64,000 nucleotides of DNA. Source: Acidobacteriota bacterium (GTDB taxonomy: Bacteria; Acidobacteriota; Terriglobia; Acidiferrales; UBA7541). The stretch spans positions 1 through 64,000 of the forward strand of contig JAKBLM010000008.1 of the NCBI GenBank assembly GCA_021832085.1, given 5' to 3'. Shown here in pieces: positions 25,107-37,749 of the stretch. The translations under genes were made by a program, and so were the position numbers. The notes below the pieces were generated by a model. It did no database searches. It had not been told where the DNA came from and saw only the letters and a program-made list of their open reading frames with translations. Each line of letters opens with the position of its first letter. Positions within the stretch are counted from its first letter, which is position 1.

Positions 25107-27794
25107 ATGGATTGGCTCGGCCGATTGTTCCGGCGAGGCAAGCTCGAGCAACAGCTCGACTCCGAGTTGCGCTTCCACATCGAGCAGCGCACCGCGGACC
25201 TGGTCGCCCAGGGGGTCGCGCCAGCCGAAGCCCGTCGTCGCGCGATGCTCGAATTGGGCGGCACCGAGGCAATCAAGCAGGAGTGGCGCGAATCCCGCCC
25301 CACATACCTCCTCGAAAGTATCCTGCAAGACGTCCGCTACGCCGTCCGCACCCTCCGCAAGTCCCCCGGCTTCACAGCGGTCGCCATCCTCACCCTCGCC
25401 TTGGGCATCGGTATGAACACCGCCATTTTTAGTGTGGTGAATGCGGTGTTGTTCGAGCCCCTGCCCTTCCACAATGCTGGCCGTCTGGTCCAGCTCTGGG
25501 AGACCGAAGGAGGATCGGGAAGCTACTACTCAGGCGCTCCGCGCGGAACGGGGCCATTGACCGGGCCCGCTTATATGGATTGGCACACGGAAAGCCGCAC
25601 GCTGGCATCCAGCAGCGCTTACTTTCTCATTCCGAATGTCGAGGAGAATCTCAGCGGCGTTGGTGAGGCGCAAGCAGTCCGTGCAGTCAAGGTCCAAAGG
25701 AATTTCTTTACAACTCTCGGCGTAAGCCCGTTCCTGGGGCGGGCCTTCGCCAAAGGGGAAGGCCGGGTCGGCCACGATCAGGTGGCCGTGCTGAGTTATG
25801 GTTTGTGGCGTGACCTTTTCCCGGAAAGACCGGGGGCAATCGGCCAGCAGGTCGAGCTCAACGGTCGCCCTTATTCGGTAATCGGCGTCATGCCACGCTG
25901 GTTCAACTTTCCGGCCGATTCCCAGCTTTGGATTCCTCTGAGCGCGTCCGAGATTAATTCAGGAGGTCGCGGCAATCACCACCTGCTGGCCATCGCTCGC
26001 ATGAAGAAAGGGGTCGCCCCGGCCCAGGTGGAAGCTGAACTGAACGGTATCGAAGCGAGGCGCGTGGGATCTGAGGATGCGAATAAGTCAGTCGTCATCC
26101 CGCTTCAATACCAACTGACGCGAACATCCCGCACCGAATTGCTGGTGTTGCTCGGGGCCGTCGCCCTGGTTCTGCTGATCGCCTGCGCGAATCTGGCTAA
26201 TCTCTTTCTGGCGCGCGGCGTCGGGCGGCAGCAGGAATTTGCGATCCGTGCCGCCCTTGGAGCCGGAAGAGCCCGCCTTTCGCGCCAACTGCTCACCGAG
26301 AGCGTAACCCTTGCCTTCGCTGGAGCCGTGCTCGGGATCTTCGGCGCGTGGGAATTCACCAAGTGGGCGCAAAGCGCGAAATGGCTTCCCATTCCACGCG
26401 TGCGCCCAATAACGGTGGATTGGCGGGTGCTGCTTTTTGCCATTTCCATCAGCGCGCTCGTCGGAATGCTTTTCGGCCTCGCGCCCGCGCTGCAAGTCCC
26501 ACAAACTCGCCTGAGCGAAAAACTGAAATCCGGCGGAAGGGCAATCCAAGACGCCTTGAGTGGACGCGGCCTCCTGCGCGACTCTTTAGTCGTTTCTGAA
26601 GTCGCGCTCGCGCTCTCCCTCTTGATCGGCGCCGGACTGCTGCTGCGGACATTTTCCAACATGCGAAGCACGAACATCGGGATCAGAACGAGCGGCGTCC
26701 TGACCGCCGGACTGTCGCTACCCGATTCCCGCTACCAGAGCCGTGCTGCTCGCGCGGCTTTCATTGAACAGCTCCTGTCGAGAGTTGGGCGCGATCCGGG
26801 TGTCACCGCTGCCGCACTCTCCTGGAACATACCCTTGGAACGCAACTCGAACGGCTACATTACGGTTCCGGGCAATAGCAATCCCGAGCTTCAGAAACAG
26901 ATCGTGGAGTGGAATTACGTGACCGAGGATTATTTCCAGGCCTACTCCATCCCGCTTCTTGAAGGCCGCAGTTTCAATGCCTCCGACGCTCAGGAAGCAG
27001 AGACCGCGGACGACGAAATTTCCAAGTGGGCGAGCCACGGCGGAGGCAAGCCGTTCCCGTCCGTCTGGTACCCGGCGGTGATCAACCGCGTGGCGGCCCA
27101 GACCTTTTGGCCTGGCCAAGACGCGGTTGGCAAGACCTTTAGCGACGGCTCACCCTGCAAGGTCATTGGCATCGTTGGCGACGTGCGCAAGCTCGGCATT
27201 ACGCACCGGACGACTCCCGAAGTCTATTTCCCTTATACACTCGGTCTGAACTCTGGTGACTGGCAACTTACGGTCAAAGCAGCGGTCAAGCCACTGAGTC
27301 TCCTACCCTCCATTCGTGGTTCTCTTGCCTCTCTGGATGGGATGCTCGCGTTATCTCACCCTCGCACAATGCGCCAGGTGGTGGCCGACCAAATGCAGGA
27401 GACAGCTCTGCAAACCGCTGTGCTCGGACTCTTCGCGACCTTGGCCTTGTTACTCGCCGCCATCGGCATTTACGGGGTAATGACCTATCTCGTGAATCAG
27501 CGAAGACACGAGATCGGCATCCGCATGGCCTTGGGCGCCCACCAGCGGGATATCCTGCTGCTCATTCTGGGGCGAGGCGCCAGGCTGATGGTGGTTGGCG
27601 TGGCGATCGGGATCGCGGGATCGCTGGCACTGACGCGACTGATGTCGAGCCTGCTGTTTGATGTGAGCACCACTGATCCCATGACCTTTGCCGGCGTGGT
27701 TGGCGTACTGGTGGTCATTGGCTTAACCGCCTGCTACGTGCCGGCGCGCCGAGCGATGCGAGTGGATCCTGTAGTCGCGCTGCGCCAGGAATAG
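25107..27794 (+). CDS. ADOP-family MacB/FtsX-like permease 2
   Basis: An 895-residue permease of the same architecture: an N-terminal [20 protein letters not shown] segment, TM1 after [20 protein letters not shown], two periplasmic MacB-core regions (about 90-350 and 480-770) and two FtsX blocks (VLLIACANLANLFLARGVG, HEIGIRMALGAHQRDILLL). The end is YVPARRAMRVDPVVALRQE. In TM1 the usual [10 protein letters not shown] reads GIGMNTAIFS. Between about residues 480 and 700 it differs strongly from the neighbouring paralogues, so the exported substrate or partner probably differs. It is 9 nt after padR. Confidence 0.9.
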   Translation: MDWLGRLFRRGKLEQQLDSELRFHIEQRTADLVAQGVAPAEARRRAMLELGGTEAIKQEWRESRPTYLLESILQDVRYAVRTLRKSPGFTAVAILTLALGIGMNTAIFSVVNAVLFEPLPFHNAGRLVQLWETEGGSGSYYSGAPRGTGPLTGPAYMDWHTESRTLASSSAYFLIPNVEENLSGVGEAQAVRAVKVQRNFFTTLGVSPFLGRAFAKGEGRVGHDQVAVLSYGLWRDLFPERPGAIGQQVELNGRPYSVIGVMPRWFNFPADSQLWIPLSASEINSGGRGNHHLLAIARMKKGVAPAQVEAELNGIEARRVGSEDANKSVVIPLQYQLTRTSRTELLVLLGAVALVLLIACANLANLFLARGVGRQQEFAIRAALGAGRARLSRQLLTESVTLAFAGAVLGIFGAWEFTKWAQSAKWLPIPRVRPITVDWRVLLFAISISALVGMLFGLAPALQVPQTRLSEKLKSGGRAIQDALSGRGLLRDSLVVSEVALALSLLIGAGLLLRTFSNMRSTNIGIRTSGVLTAGLSLPDSRYQSRAARAAFIEQLLSRVGRDPGVTAAALSWNIPLERNSNGYITVPGNSNPELQKQIVEWNYVTEDYFQAYSIPLLEGRSFNASDAQEAETADDEISKWASHGGGKPFPSVWYPAVINRVAAQTFWPGQDAVGKTFSDGSPCKVIGIVGDVRKLGITHRTTPEVYFPYTLGLNSGDWQLTVKAAVKPLSLLPSIRGSLASLDGMLALSHPRTMRQVVADQMQETALQTAVLGLFATLALLLAAIGIYGVMTYLVNQRRHEIGIRMALGAHQRDILLLILGRGARLMVVGVAIGIAGSLALTRLMSSLLFDVSTTDPMTFAGVVGVLVVIGLTACYVPARRAMRVDPVVALRQE

Positions 27795-27803
27795 GAGAGA
27801 GCG

Positions 27804-30614
<2,811 letters not shown>

Positions 30615-30623
30615 GGGGAAGCG

Positions 30624-33257
30624 TTGCGCTGGCTGGTGCGTCTCTCCCGTAAACGCAAGTTCGAAGCCCAGCTCGATTCCGAGTTGCGCTTCCACATCGA
30701 GCAGCGCACCGCGGACCTGATCGCCCAGGGCGTCGAGCCAGCTGAAGCCCGTCGTCGCGCGATGCTCGAACTGGGCGGCATCGAACGCGCCAAGGAAGAA
30801 TGCCGCCAGGCTCGCGGCTGGAGTCTCGCCGAGAACACCTGGCGCGACCTCTGCTATGGCGTCCGCATGCTGCGCAAATCCCCCGGCTTCACCACCGTCG
30901 CGGTTCTCACACTCGCCCTCGGCATCGGCGCCAACACGGCGATCTTTTCCATGATCAACGGGGTCCTCCTGCAGCCACTCGAGTACACACACCCTCGCCG
31001 ATTGGTTGCCATACAGGAGCTAGTTCCCCAAATGGCGCGCAAGTACCCGATGCTTCCCGTGAATGCGGAGTCATATTGGGCCTGGTCGCGACACGCGAAG
31101 TCGCTGTCCGGCATCGCTGCCATTACCAGCAATACCCTGAACCTGACAGGCGCTGGGGAGCCGGCGAGACTACACGCGGACTACATTACCGCCAACCTCC
31201 TCGCCGTGTTGGGAGTTCAACCTCGACTTGGGCGCGGTTTTTTACCGGATGATGATCAAGCTGGCCACGGCCATGAAGCGATTCTCACCAACACTCTGTG
31301 GCGAACCCGGTTTCACGGCGATCCCGGCATTATCGGGCAGTCGATCACTCTCAATGGTAGCCCGTACACCGTGGTCGGCGTCCTGCCGCCGTCGTTCCAC
31401 TTTCCCGCGGGCAACGAGTTGATCCCCCTTATTGACCTCGGCCCGCAGGCTGATCTGTTCGTGCCCCTCGTTTTCGAGAAGGGTCAGCGCATCGCACCTG
31501 GCGGTTTCAATTACGGCGCCATCGCCAGGCTGAGTCCAGGTGTTAGTCGCTCGCTGGCGACCGCAGAGCTGGATCTGATCCTCAGCCGGCTGCCTAACGA
31601 GCGTGCTGTTTTCCCTCAGATAAGGGCATTGGTGCTGCCGCTGCGCGACATGATGGTGCGCTCCTCGAAGCTTGCCCTCTGGACGTTGTTTGCGGCGGTC
31701 CTGGCGGTGCTGCTCATAATCTGCGTGAATTTGGCCAACCTCATGCTCACGCGGACCACCAGGCGAGCACACGAGGCCGCGATTCGCAGCGCGCTGGGCG
31801 CCACTGGCGGCCGGATGCTGCGCCAATCGCTGGCGGAAACACTGCTGCTCGCGTTGCTGGGCGGAGGGGCAGGGCTTCTGGTAGCGCATTGGGCGCTGCG
31901 GGGGCTGCTCTCAATCGCCCCAAGCAGCCTGCCACGCCTGCATGATGTCCGCCTGGACGGCACGGTGCTCGGATTTACCTTGGCAACTTCGGTTCTCGCC
32001 GGCATGCTCGCCGGTCTCTTGCCTGCGTGGCGGATGGCGCAGAGCCATCCCCAGGACGCATCGCGCCCGGGTGCCGGGCGTGCCGGAGAAAGCGGCAAGC
32101 GGCTTCGATCGCGCGAGCTCCTGGTGGGTGCAGAGACAGCGCTCGGTGTCATGTTGGTGATTGCGGCCGGGCTGCTACTCACCAGCTTCACAAAACTGGC
32201 TCATGTGCCAAAGGGCTTTGCAGTGGAGCATGTCTTGACAGTGAACCTGCAGCTCCCTGCCGCAGAGTATACGCAAGGGCGGCGGCGGATCCAGTTCTGG
32301 CGCAGCGCCTTGACGGCCACGCGAGAGCTGCCGGGGGTCAATTCTTCCGCGCTGATCGACACGGTGCCGCTTGGCGGTGACACGAACGTAGACCCCATTT
32401 CCGTGCCCGGTGACAACCGGCCCATCGCCCAGCAGCCTTTCGCGAACTACCGCCGCGTGAGCCCCGGTTTTTTCAAGCTGCTCGGCATTCCCCTCTTGCG
32501 TGGCCGAGAGCTTACCTGGGCCGACGCCGGCAAGGCCGCCGTGGTGGTTTCCGCCTCCGCCGCCAAGGAAGTGTGGCCTGGCCGCGATCCCATCGGGCGA
32601 ACGTTCACCAGGGGCGGGGGTAGGGTTCGGCACGTCGTCGGCGTCGTCGGCGATACACGTAGCCTCACGCTTTTCCAGCCGCCGGGACCGATGGTGTATC
32701 AGCTCTATCACGGCAGCCTGGGGGCGTCATTGCTCGTGCGCACTCGTCTGCGGCCCACCGCACTGGCCCCAGGGCTGCGCCGTGCGATCTGGAAGATTGA
32801 TCCGAGCGTGCCGATCCCACGCACGCGGAGCATGGAGCAAGTCGTCTCCGCTTCGCTCGCGCCGCGCCGCTTCCAGATGCTCCTGATCTCCCTTTTCGCT
32901 CTCGCCGCCCTGCTGTTGGCCTGCTTGGGTATCTACGGTGTGGTTTCCTATTCCGTCGCGTGCCGCACACACGAGATCGGCATCCGTATCGCACTCGGGG
33001 CACCGGTCTCAGACGTGTACCGCATGGTGCTCAGGGAGGGTTTGCGACCGGTAGCCATGGGCCTGCTGGTGGGCATCGTGGGCGCATTGGCGCTCGGCCA
33101 GGCGATCTCCAGCCTTCTTTTTGATGTGCGGCCGTACGACCCGCCGATGCTCGCAACCGCAGTCGGCGCAGTGATCACTACCGCTGTGATTGCCTGCGCT
33201 CTGCCTGCCAGGCGTGCTGCTGGCGTGGATCCTAACGTTGCGCTGCGCCATGAGTAG
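30624..33257 (+). CDS. ADOP-family MacB/FtsX-like permease 4
   Basis: An 877-residue permease. The start is TTG at 30624 at the position where permease 3 has ATG, with the same RWLxRL beginning and GGGGAAGCG as ribosome-binding region, so translation may be weaker. The N-terminal part is a mosaic: [19 protein letters not shown] matches permease 2, [19 protein letters not shown] matches permease 3. The FtsX blocks are present ([34 protein letters not shown]). It ends [19 protein letters not shown] and closes the operon. Confidence 0.9.
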   Translation: MRWLVRLSRKRKFEAQLDSELRFHIEQRTADLIAQGVEPAEARRRAMLELGGIERAKEECRQARGWSLAENTWRDLCYGVRMLRKSPGFTTVAVLTLALGIGANTAIFSMINGVLLQPLEYTHPRRLVAIQELVPQMARKYPMLPVNAESYWAWSRHAKSLSGIAAITSNTLNLTGAGEPARLHADYITANLLAVLGVQPRLGRGFLPDDDQAGHGHEAILTNTLWRTRFHGDPGIIGQSITLNGSPYTVVGVLPPSFHFPAGNELIPLIDLGPQADLFVPLVFEKGQRIAPGGFNYGAIARLSPGVSRSLATAELDLILSRLPNERAVFPQIRALVLPLRDMMVRSSKLALWTLFAAVLAVLLIICVNLANLMLTRTTRRAHEAAIRSALGATGGRMLRQSLAETLLLALLGGGAGLLVAHWALRGLLSIAPSSLPRLHDVRLDGTVLGFTLATSVLAGMLAGLLPAWRMAQSHPQDASRPGAGRAGESGKRLRSRELLVGAETALGVMLVIAAGLLLTSFTKLAHVPKGFAVEHVLTVNLQLPAAEYTQGRRRIQFWRSALTATRELPGVNSSALIDTVPLGGDTNVDPISVPGDNRPIAQQPFANYRRVSPGFFKLLGIPLLRGRELTWADAGKAAVVVSASAAKEVWPGRDPIGRTFTRGGGRVRHVVGVVGDTRSLTLFQPPGPMVYQLYHGSLGASLLVRTRLRPTALAPGLRRAIWKIDPSVPIPRTRSMEQVVSASLAPRRFQMLLISLFALAALLLACLGIYGVVSYSVACRTHEIGIRIALGAPVSDVYRMVLREGLRPVAMGLLVGIVGALALGQAISSLLFDVRPYDPPMLATAVGAVITTAVIACALPARRAAGVDPNVALRHE

Positions 33258-33337
33258 GGAGCAGCGCGTGCGAGGGTCGTCAATTCGCGCGCAATTCCCC
33301 GAGCGATCCGGCGGAAAGGGGAGACTGCTTGTGTAGC

Positions 33338-33356
33338 GGCGGGACTTTAGCCCGCC
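33338..33356. repeat. Single REP-like palindrome
   Basis: GGCGGG-ACTTTAG-CCCGCC is the same family as the GGCGGGCTGAAGCCCGCC unit at 24463-24480. It lies 80 bp after the last ADOP gene. Confidence 0.6.
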
Positions 33357-33410
33357 ATCTTTGAGCCGCCCTTCCCGTATCCCCCGCAACCGATGTCAGG
33401 TGCGCGAATC

Positions 33411-33706
33411 CATTATTCTCCATTTAGCGAATAGCGATACTGTTGCTATACAAGCGGCAAAAAACGGCCTTGGCCGCTCCTGGAATGCGTACCGATTCCC
33501 CAAGACTGTTTTATTGAATCTACACGGCTTATTCTCAGCAAGAATCGTATAGCGTACCGATTCTACTTTTGGCTATACCCGCGGCTGGAAACGCTGTCGA
33601 GCCTCGGGAAATGACCTACCGAGCAGCGATGGCGGGCAACGCCTGGCGGAGGCGGCGCAGCACGCGCTCGCGGCCGAGGACGACCATCGTCTCGAAGACC
33701 GGCGGG
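33411..33706. repeat. Left copy of a diverged direct repeat (gltX 3' flank)
   Basis: This segment aligns in the same orientation with 37461-37749. Shared blocks in order are AATAGCGATAC, GTACCGATT, AGCGTACCGATT, GGAAACGCTG, GAGCCTC.GGAAATG and then the last codons of gltX. In the coding part 77 of 90 bases are identical by eye, and the non-coding part is more diverged. The two copies bracket the Asp-box propeller gene at 34085-37315. Confidence 0.8.
33616..33705 (-). pseudogene. 3' fragment of a second gltX copy
   Basis: Read on the minus strand, this encodes PPVFETMVVLGRERVLRRLR then QALPAIAAR and a TAG stop. The end of the intact GltX at 37660 is PPLFETMVVLGRERVLRRIR then QALPAIATQ and stop. 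Beyond 33706 the sequence no longer matches gltX, so only about 29 codons remain. Substitutions are mostly silent or conservative, so the fragment may have been coding for some time after the duplication. Confidence 0.8.
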
Positions 33707-34084
33707 CGCCTGGTTCGGCAGGCCCGCTGCCGGTGGATAATCTTGGTCGAGAGCCACCTTGCCCGCCAGGTATTCGGGGGCACGTTGCGGCGCATTGCCG
33801 CGCCGCCGCTGCCGGGGGGGAAGACGGACCGTGAGCGCGGAGGGAAAAATCGATGAATTTGAGCCTGCGTCGCTGGAGGTGTCTTGAAAATCCTGAAAGG
33901 CAGGCTGAATCAAGCCTGTGGCCGCTGATGGAAACGTGCCCTCGGCGTCAACTGTTGTGGCTCTGCCGGCGCCGCACACCCGCTACTTTGCCCTCTGGTG
34001 TATGCTGTCTGGGTGGAAAGCCAGCTAAAACGTGGGTTCCCGTTGAATGCTCGCCTTTCCGGAGTTTTTGAGGAGGCATTCATT
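33707..34084. other. Intergenic stretch upstream of the propeller gene
   Basis: About 380 bp. It probably contains the promoter of the propeller gene, but no clear -35/-10 pair is seen. On the minus strand one frame reads APEYLAGKVALDQDYPPAAG, which looks protein-like but has no recognised family, and it may be a remnant. Confidence 0.35.
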
Positions 34085-37000
34085 ATGGTTCGTCCTTATC
34101 TATGGGCGCTGGGTATGGGATTGGCGGGGATGCTGGCGGTTTGCATGCCAGCGGCCGCGCAGCAGGTGAGCCCGAAGCTCTATGACGGCATGCACTGGCG
34201 CATGGCCGGGCCCTTTCGCGCGGGCCGCACGGTCGCGGTGACTGGCAGCACCCAGCACCCCGACACCTACTACATGGGCGCGGCGGATGGCGGCGTGTGG
34301 AAGTCCAACAACGACGGCACTACGTGGGAGCCGATTTTCGACCACGAACCGGTGGCCTCGATTGGCGCGATTGCAGAAGCGCCCTCGAACCCCAATATCA
34401 TTTATGTCGGCACCGGCGAAAACGATCCGCGCTCGCAGTTCTCGTTGGGCGATGGGATGTTCAAGTCGACCGATGGCGGCAGGACCTGGGTGCGCATCGG
34501 CCTGGAAAAGACGCGTCAGATTGGCCGCATTGTCGTCGACCCGCATAACCCGAACCGGGTCTTCGTCGCGGCACTCGGCAATATCTATGCGGCCACACCG
34601 CAGCGTGGGGTCTACCTGACAACGAACGGCGGTGCGACCTGGAAGAAGGTTTTGTTCATCAACGACAACACGGGCGCGATCGACCTTTCGTTTGACCCGG
34701 ACAATTCGCAGGTGGTTTATGCGGCCATGTGGGCGACGCGGCGTCCGCCATGGACGGTATATCCGCCGTCGAATGAGCCGGGCAGCGGGCTGTATAAATC
34801 GACCGACGGCGGCAAAACCTGGGTGCACCTGACGAACGGGCTGCCGGCCCATCCCGGACGCATCGGCGTTGCGGTGGCGCCGAGCGACCCGGACCGCGTT
34901 TACGCGATGGTGGATGCGAGCGCCAAAAAAGGCGGACTCTACCGCTCGGATGATGCCGGCGCGACCTGGAAATTGATGGACACCGACAACCGCATTTGGA
35001 ATCGAGGCTGGTATTTCGAGTCGATCACGGTCGATCCGAAAAATGAAAACACGCTGTACGCGATGAATACGACGGTGTACAAGTCGACCGATGGCGGCGC
35101 CCATTTCTTTGCCTTCCGCGGCGCTCCGGGCGGGGATGATTATCACCAACTGTGGATCAACCCGAGCGAACCCAGCCATATGATTCTCGCGAGCGACCAA
35201 GGCACAATCGTGACCGTCAATGGCGGCAAGAACTGGAGCTCGTGGAACAACCAGCCGACGGCGCAACTGTACGACGTGACCACCGACAACCGCTCGCCGT
35301 ACTGGATCTACGGCGCACAGCAGGATAGCAATAACAATGGCGGCTCCGCGGCGAGTGCGGGGCCGAACGGCGGCCGCGCCACCTACGGTACCGGATGGAA
35401 GACGGCGTGCGATGGGGGAGAAAGCGGCGACGTAGCGGAGAATCCGCTGGCGAAGGATGAGATATTTGGGGGCAACTCGGTGGCCAAGTGCATTCCGTCC
35501 ACCGGTGTGCGGCACAATATCTCGCCACTGCTGGCCTATCCCGGGCAACACTTCCGGCAGACCTGGACGCTGCCGGTGGCGTTCTCGATGGCGGATAAGC
35601 ACGAGTTCTTCTTCGCCAACCAGTTTTTGTTCCAGACGGATAATGGCGGGAATTCGTGGCGTAAGATCAGCCCCGATCTCACGCGCCAGGATCCGGGCAT
35701 TCCGCCGAATCTCGATCCCACGACGGCGAAAGATACGACTTACGCCGAGCGGGCCTACGGGCCGCGTTGGGGCGTGATCTATACGATTGCACCGTCGCCG
35801 CTTCTGCCGCACGAGATTTGGGTGGGCACGGACGATGGCTACATTCAGGTGACGCGCAACGACGGCCAGACGTGGCACAACGTGACGCCGCCGGAGCTGA
35901 CTCCGTGGAGCAAGGTCATCCAGATGGTGGCCTCGCACTACAACCCGCAGGAGGCGTTCGCGGCGGTTGATCGGCATCGGCTGAATGACGACCATCCGTA
36001 CATTTACCGCACGACCGATGGCGGGAAGACGTGGACGAAGATCGTCAACGGCATCCCCTCGAATCAATATCTGGAGTCAATTACGGAAGATCCCGTGCGG
36101 AAGGGACTGCTGTTCTGCGGCACCAACATGGGTGTTTATGTCTCATTCGATAACGGCAACCATTGGCAGTCGTTGCGGCTGAACATGCCGCCCGTCGAGA
36201 TTCGAGGGTTTGCGTTCCATGGCAAATCGCTGGTGATCGCCACCTTCGGCCGCTCGTTCTGGGTCATCGACGACATGAGCCCGCTGCGGCAGGTGCAGGC
36301 GACGATGAATGACGCTGCAGTCGTGCTTTACAAGCCGGAGCCGGCAGAACTGCATGCGGCCAGGGCGCGAGTCTATGGCGGAAACGACCCCTCCAAGGAA
36401 GCGGCCGATCTGGATCCGATGCTCGTGATTTCGGCGGATGCACCGCCTTCGGGCGCGGTGATTTATTACTATTTGCGCTCCGACAGCGGGCCGGTTTCGC
36501 TCGACATTCTCAACAGCGCCGGACAGGTGGTGCGGCATTACAGCAGCACCCAGCGCGTGTTCCATCCGAACCCGAACACCATGACGATTCCCGCGGTTTT
36601 CGCTCGTCCACCGGCGATTCTGAGCGCAGCGGCCGGCATGCATGAGTGGATCTGGAATCTGCGCGAGGTGAAGCCGGGCGCAAAGACGGGCGGCGGCGGC
36701 TTTTTTGCCTTCTTCCGTGGCCGTGCGGGCTATCCGGCTGCACCGGGAACGTACACCGTGCGTTTGACGGCCGATGGGCATCAATACACCGAGCCGCTGG
36801 TGGTGAAGCTGGCGCCGGGGGTGACCTACTCGGCTCAGGCGATGCAGGAGCAACAGCAACTTGCGGACGAGATTCAGGCGCTGCAAACGCAGGTTTCGAA
36901 CGCGCAGCGCGAGGCGGGGCAATTGCGCGCGAAGCTGCTGAAACTGGAATCGAGCGCCAGTGGTAATCAGTCACTGGCTGCTTCGATTTCCGCGCTGAGC

Positions 37001-37315
37001 AACAAGGTTCATGCGGTCGAGGGGTTTGCCTCCGCGCCGCCGAATCCGGATGCCTCAGGCTTAGGCAACGCGGTGCCTCCACCGACGAGCCTGACCGGGT
37101 TGGTCCGGATTCTCGGCCAGCTTTCCGGTTCGGCGCACAACGGCCTGGATGCGCCGTATACGACCGTGCGGCAGGGCTTTGCGAAAGCGAAAGTCATGGC
37201 TGAGGCCGAACTGGCGAAGTGGAACAAGCTCGAATCGCAGGATTTGGTTGCGCTTAACCGGCAGCTGCGGCAGGCGCACTTGGGCACGGTCGCGGCCGGC
37301 AGCAGCCGCCGGTAG
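34085..37315 (+). CDS. Secreted Asp-box (BNR/sortilin-like) beta-propeller protein
   Basis: About 1076 residues. A signal peptide (MVRPYLWALGMGLAGMLAVC, cleaved near AAAQQ) is followed by two propeller regions built from Asp-box repeats of the S/T-x-D-x-G-x-T-W type (SNNDGTTWEPI, STDGGRTWVRI, TTNGGATWKKV, STDGGKTWVHL, TDNGGNSWRKI, TRNDGQTWHNV, TTDGGKTWTKI). After about residue 735 come an immunoglobulin-like segment and a coiled-coil-like tail (QEQQQLADEIQALQTQVSNA). The family includes VPS10/sortilin-like and glycosyl-hydrolase-like proteins that are common in Acidobacteria. No catalytic residue set is evident. AGGAGG lies 8 nt before the ATG. Confidence 0.85.
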   Translation: MVRPYLWALGMGLAGMLAVCMPAAAQQVSPKLYDGMHWRMAGPFRAGRTVAVTGSTQHPDTYYMGAADGGVWKSNNDGTTWEPIFDHEPVASIGAIAEAPSNPNIIYVGTGENDPRSQFSLGDGMFKSTDGGRTWVRIGLEKTRQIGRIVVDPHNPNRVFVAALGNIYAATPQRGVYLTTNGGATWKKVLFINDNTGAIDLSFDPDNSQVVYAAMWATRRPPWTVYPPSNEPGSGLYKSTDGGKTWVHLTNGLPAHPGRIGVAVAPSDPDRVYAMVDASAKKGGLYRSDDAGATWKLMDTDNRIWNRGWYFESITVDPKNENTLYAMNTTVYKSTDGGAHFFAFRGAPGGDDYHQLWINPSEPSHMILASDQGTIVTVNGGKNWSSWNNQPTAQLYDVTTDNRSPYWIYGAQQDSNNNGGSAASAGPNGGRATYGTGWKTACDGGESGDVAENPLAKDEIFGGNSVAKCIPSTGVRHNISPLLAYPGQHFRQTWTLPVAFSMADKHEFFFANQFLFQTDNGGNSWRKISPDLTRQDPGIPPNLDPTTAKDTTYAERAYGPRWGVIYTIAPSPLLPHEIWVGTDDGYIQVTRNDGQTWHNVTPPELTPWSKVIQMVASHYNPQEAFAAVDRHRLNDDHPYIYRTTDGGKTWTKIVNGIPSNQYLESITEDPVRKGLLFCGTNMGVYVSFDNGNHWQSLRLNMPPVEIRGFAFHGKSLVIATFGRSFWVIDDMSPLRQVQATMNDAAVVLYKPEPAELHAARARVYGGNDPSKEAADLDPMLVISADAPPSGAVIYYYLRSDSGPVSLDILNSAGQVVRHYSSTQRVFHPNPNTMTIPAVFARPPAILSAAAGMHEWIWNLREVKPGAKTGGGGFFAFFRGRAGYPAAPGTYTVRLTADGHQYTEPLVVKLAPGVTYSAQAMQEQQQLADEIQALQTQVSNAQREAGQLRAKLLKLESSASGNQSLAASISALSNKVHAVEGFASAPPNPDASGLGNAVPPPTSLTGLVRILGQLSGSAHNGLDAPYTTVRQGFAKAKVMAEAELAKWNKLESQDLVALNRQLRQAHLGTVAAGSSRR

Positions 37316-37460
37316 CTGGCCCGCATCCAACCGCCCCATGAAACGTATGGGGCGAGCGCGGCACGACCGTGGTGCGAGTGCTTTTCTATGGCGAGTGAGC
37401 GGTGTGGCCGCTGGAACTGCCATTGGCTGGCTCGCCGGTAGGCAGGGACGCCGCGTCAAG

Positions 37461-37749
37461 CATAATATTAGCTAATAGCGATACCGGTACTATAATGACT
37501 GCGAAAAACAAGCTCGACTATTCCTGAGATCTGTACCGATTTCCCAGGGCACTTTCTCTGAATAGAAGGGATTTGCAGGAGAGAAGGATCGGTACAGCGT
37601 ACCGATTATCCTCTGGTTATACTAGCTCTTGGAAACGCTGGTGAGCCTCAGGAAATGGCCTATTGGGTGGCGATGGCCGGTAGCGCCTGGCGGATGCGGC
37701 GCAAGACGCGCTCGCGGCCGAGGACGACCATCGTTTCGAAGAGCGGCGG
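37461..37749. repeat. Right copy of the direct repeat, overlapping the gltX 3' end
   Basis: The partner of 33411-33706. It covers the last 30 or so codons of gltX and about 200 bp beyond its stop. This copy is presumably the original because it is continuous with the intact gltX. The region 37316-37460 shows no feature. Confidence 0.8.
37588..37606. repeat. Perfect operator-like palindrome downstream of gltX
   Basis: ATCGGTAC-AGC-GTACCGAT has 8-bp perfect arms. The left repeat copy has the related but imperfect form TCGTATAGCGTACCGA. There is no T-tract, so a protein-binding site or mRNA-end hairpin is more likely than an intrinsic terminator. Confidence 0.5.

Noticed and set aside
33563..33979. 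138-residue minus-strand ORF between the ADOP and propeller genes
   Set aside because: It reads the repeat in a frame different from gltX. Similar shadow residues occur at 37622-37864, so the similarity is only due to the DNA repeat.
34100..36067. 655-residue ORF antisense to the propeller gene
   Set aside because: Arg/His/Val-rich composition typical of a reverse-strand shadow of repetitive high-GC coding DNA. The forward gene has a signal peptide, ribosome-binding site and clear repeats.
34071..37315. Calling the propeller protein an active glycosidase or sortilin
   Set aside because: Only Asp-box repeats are visible. No sialidase Arg triad or other catalytic set could be identified.
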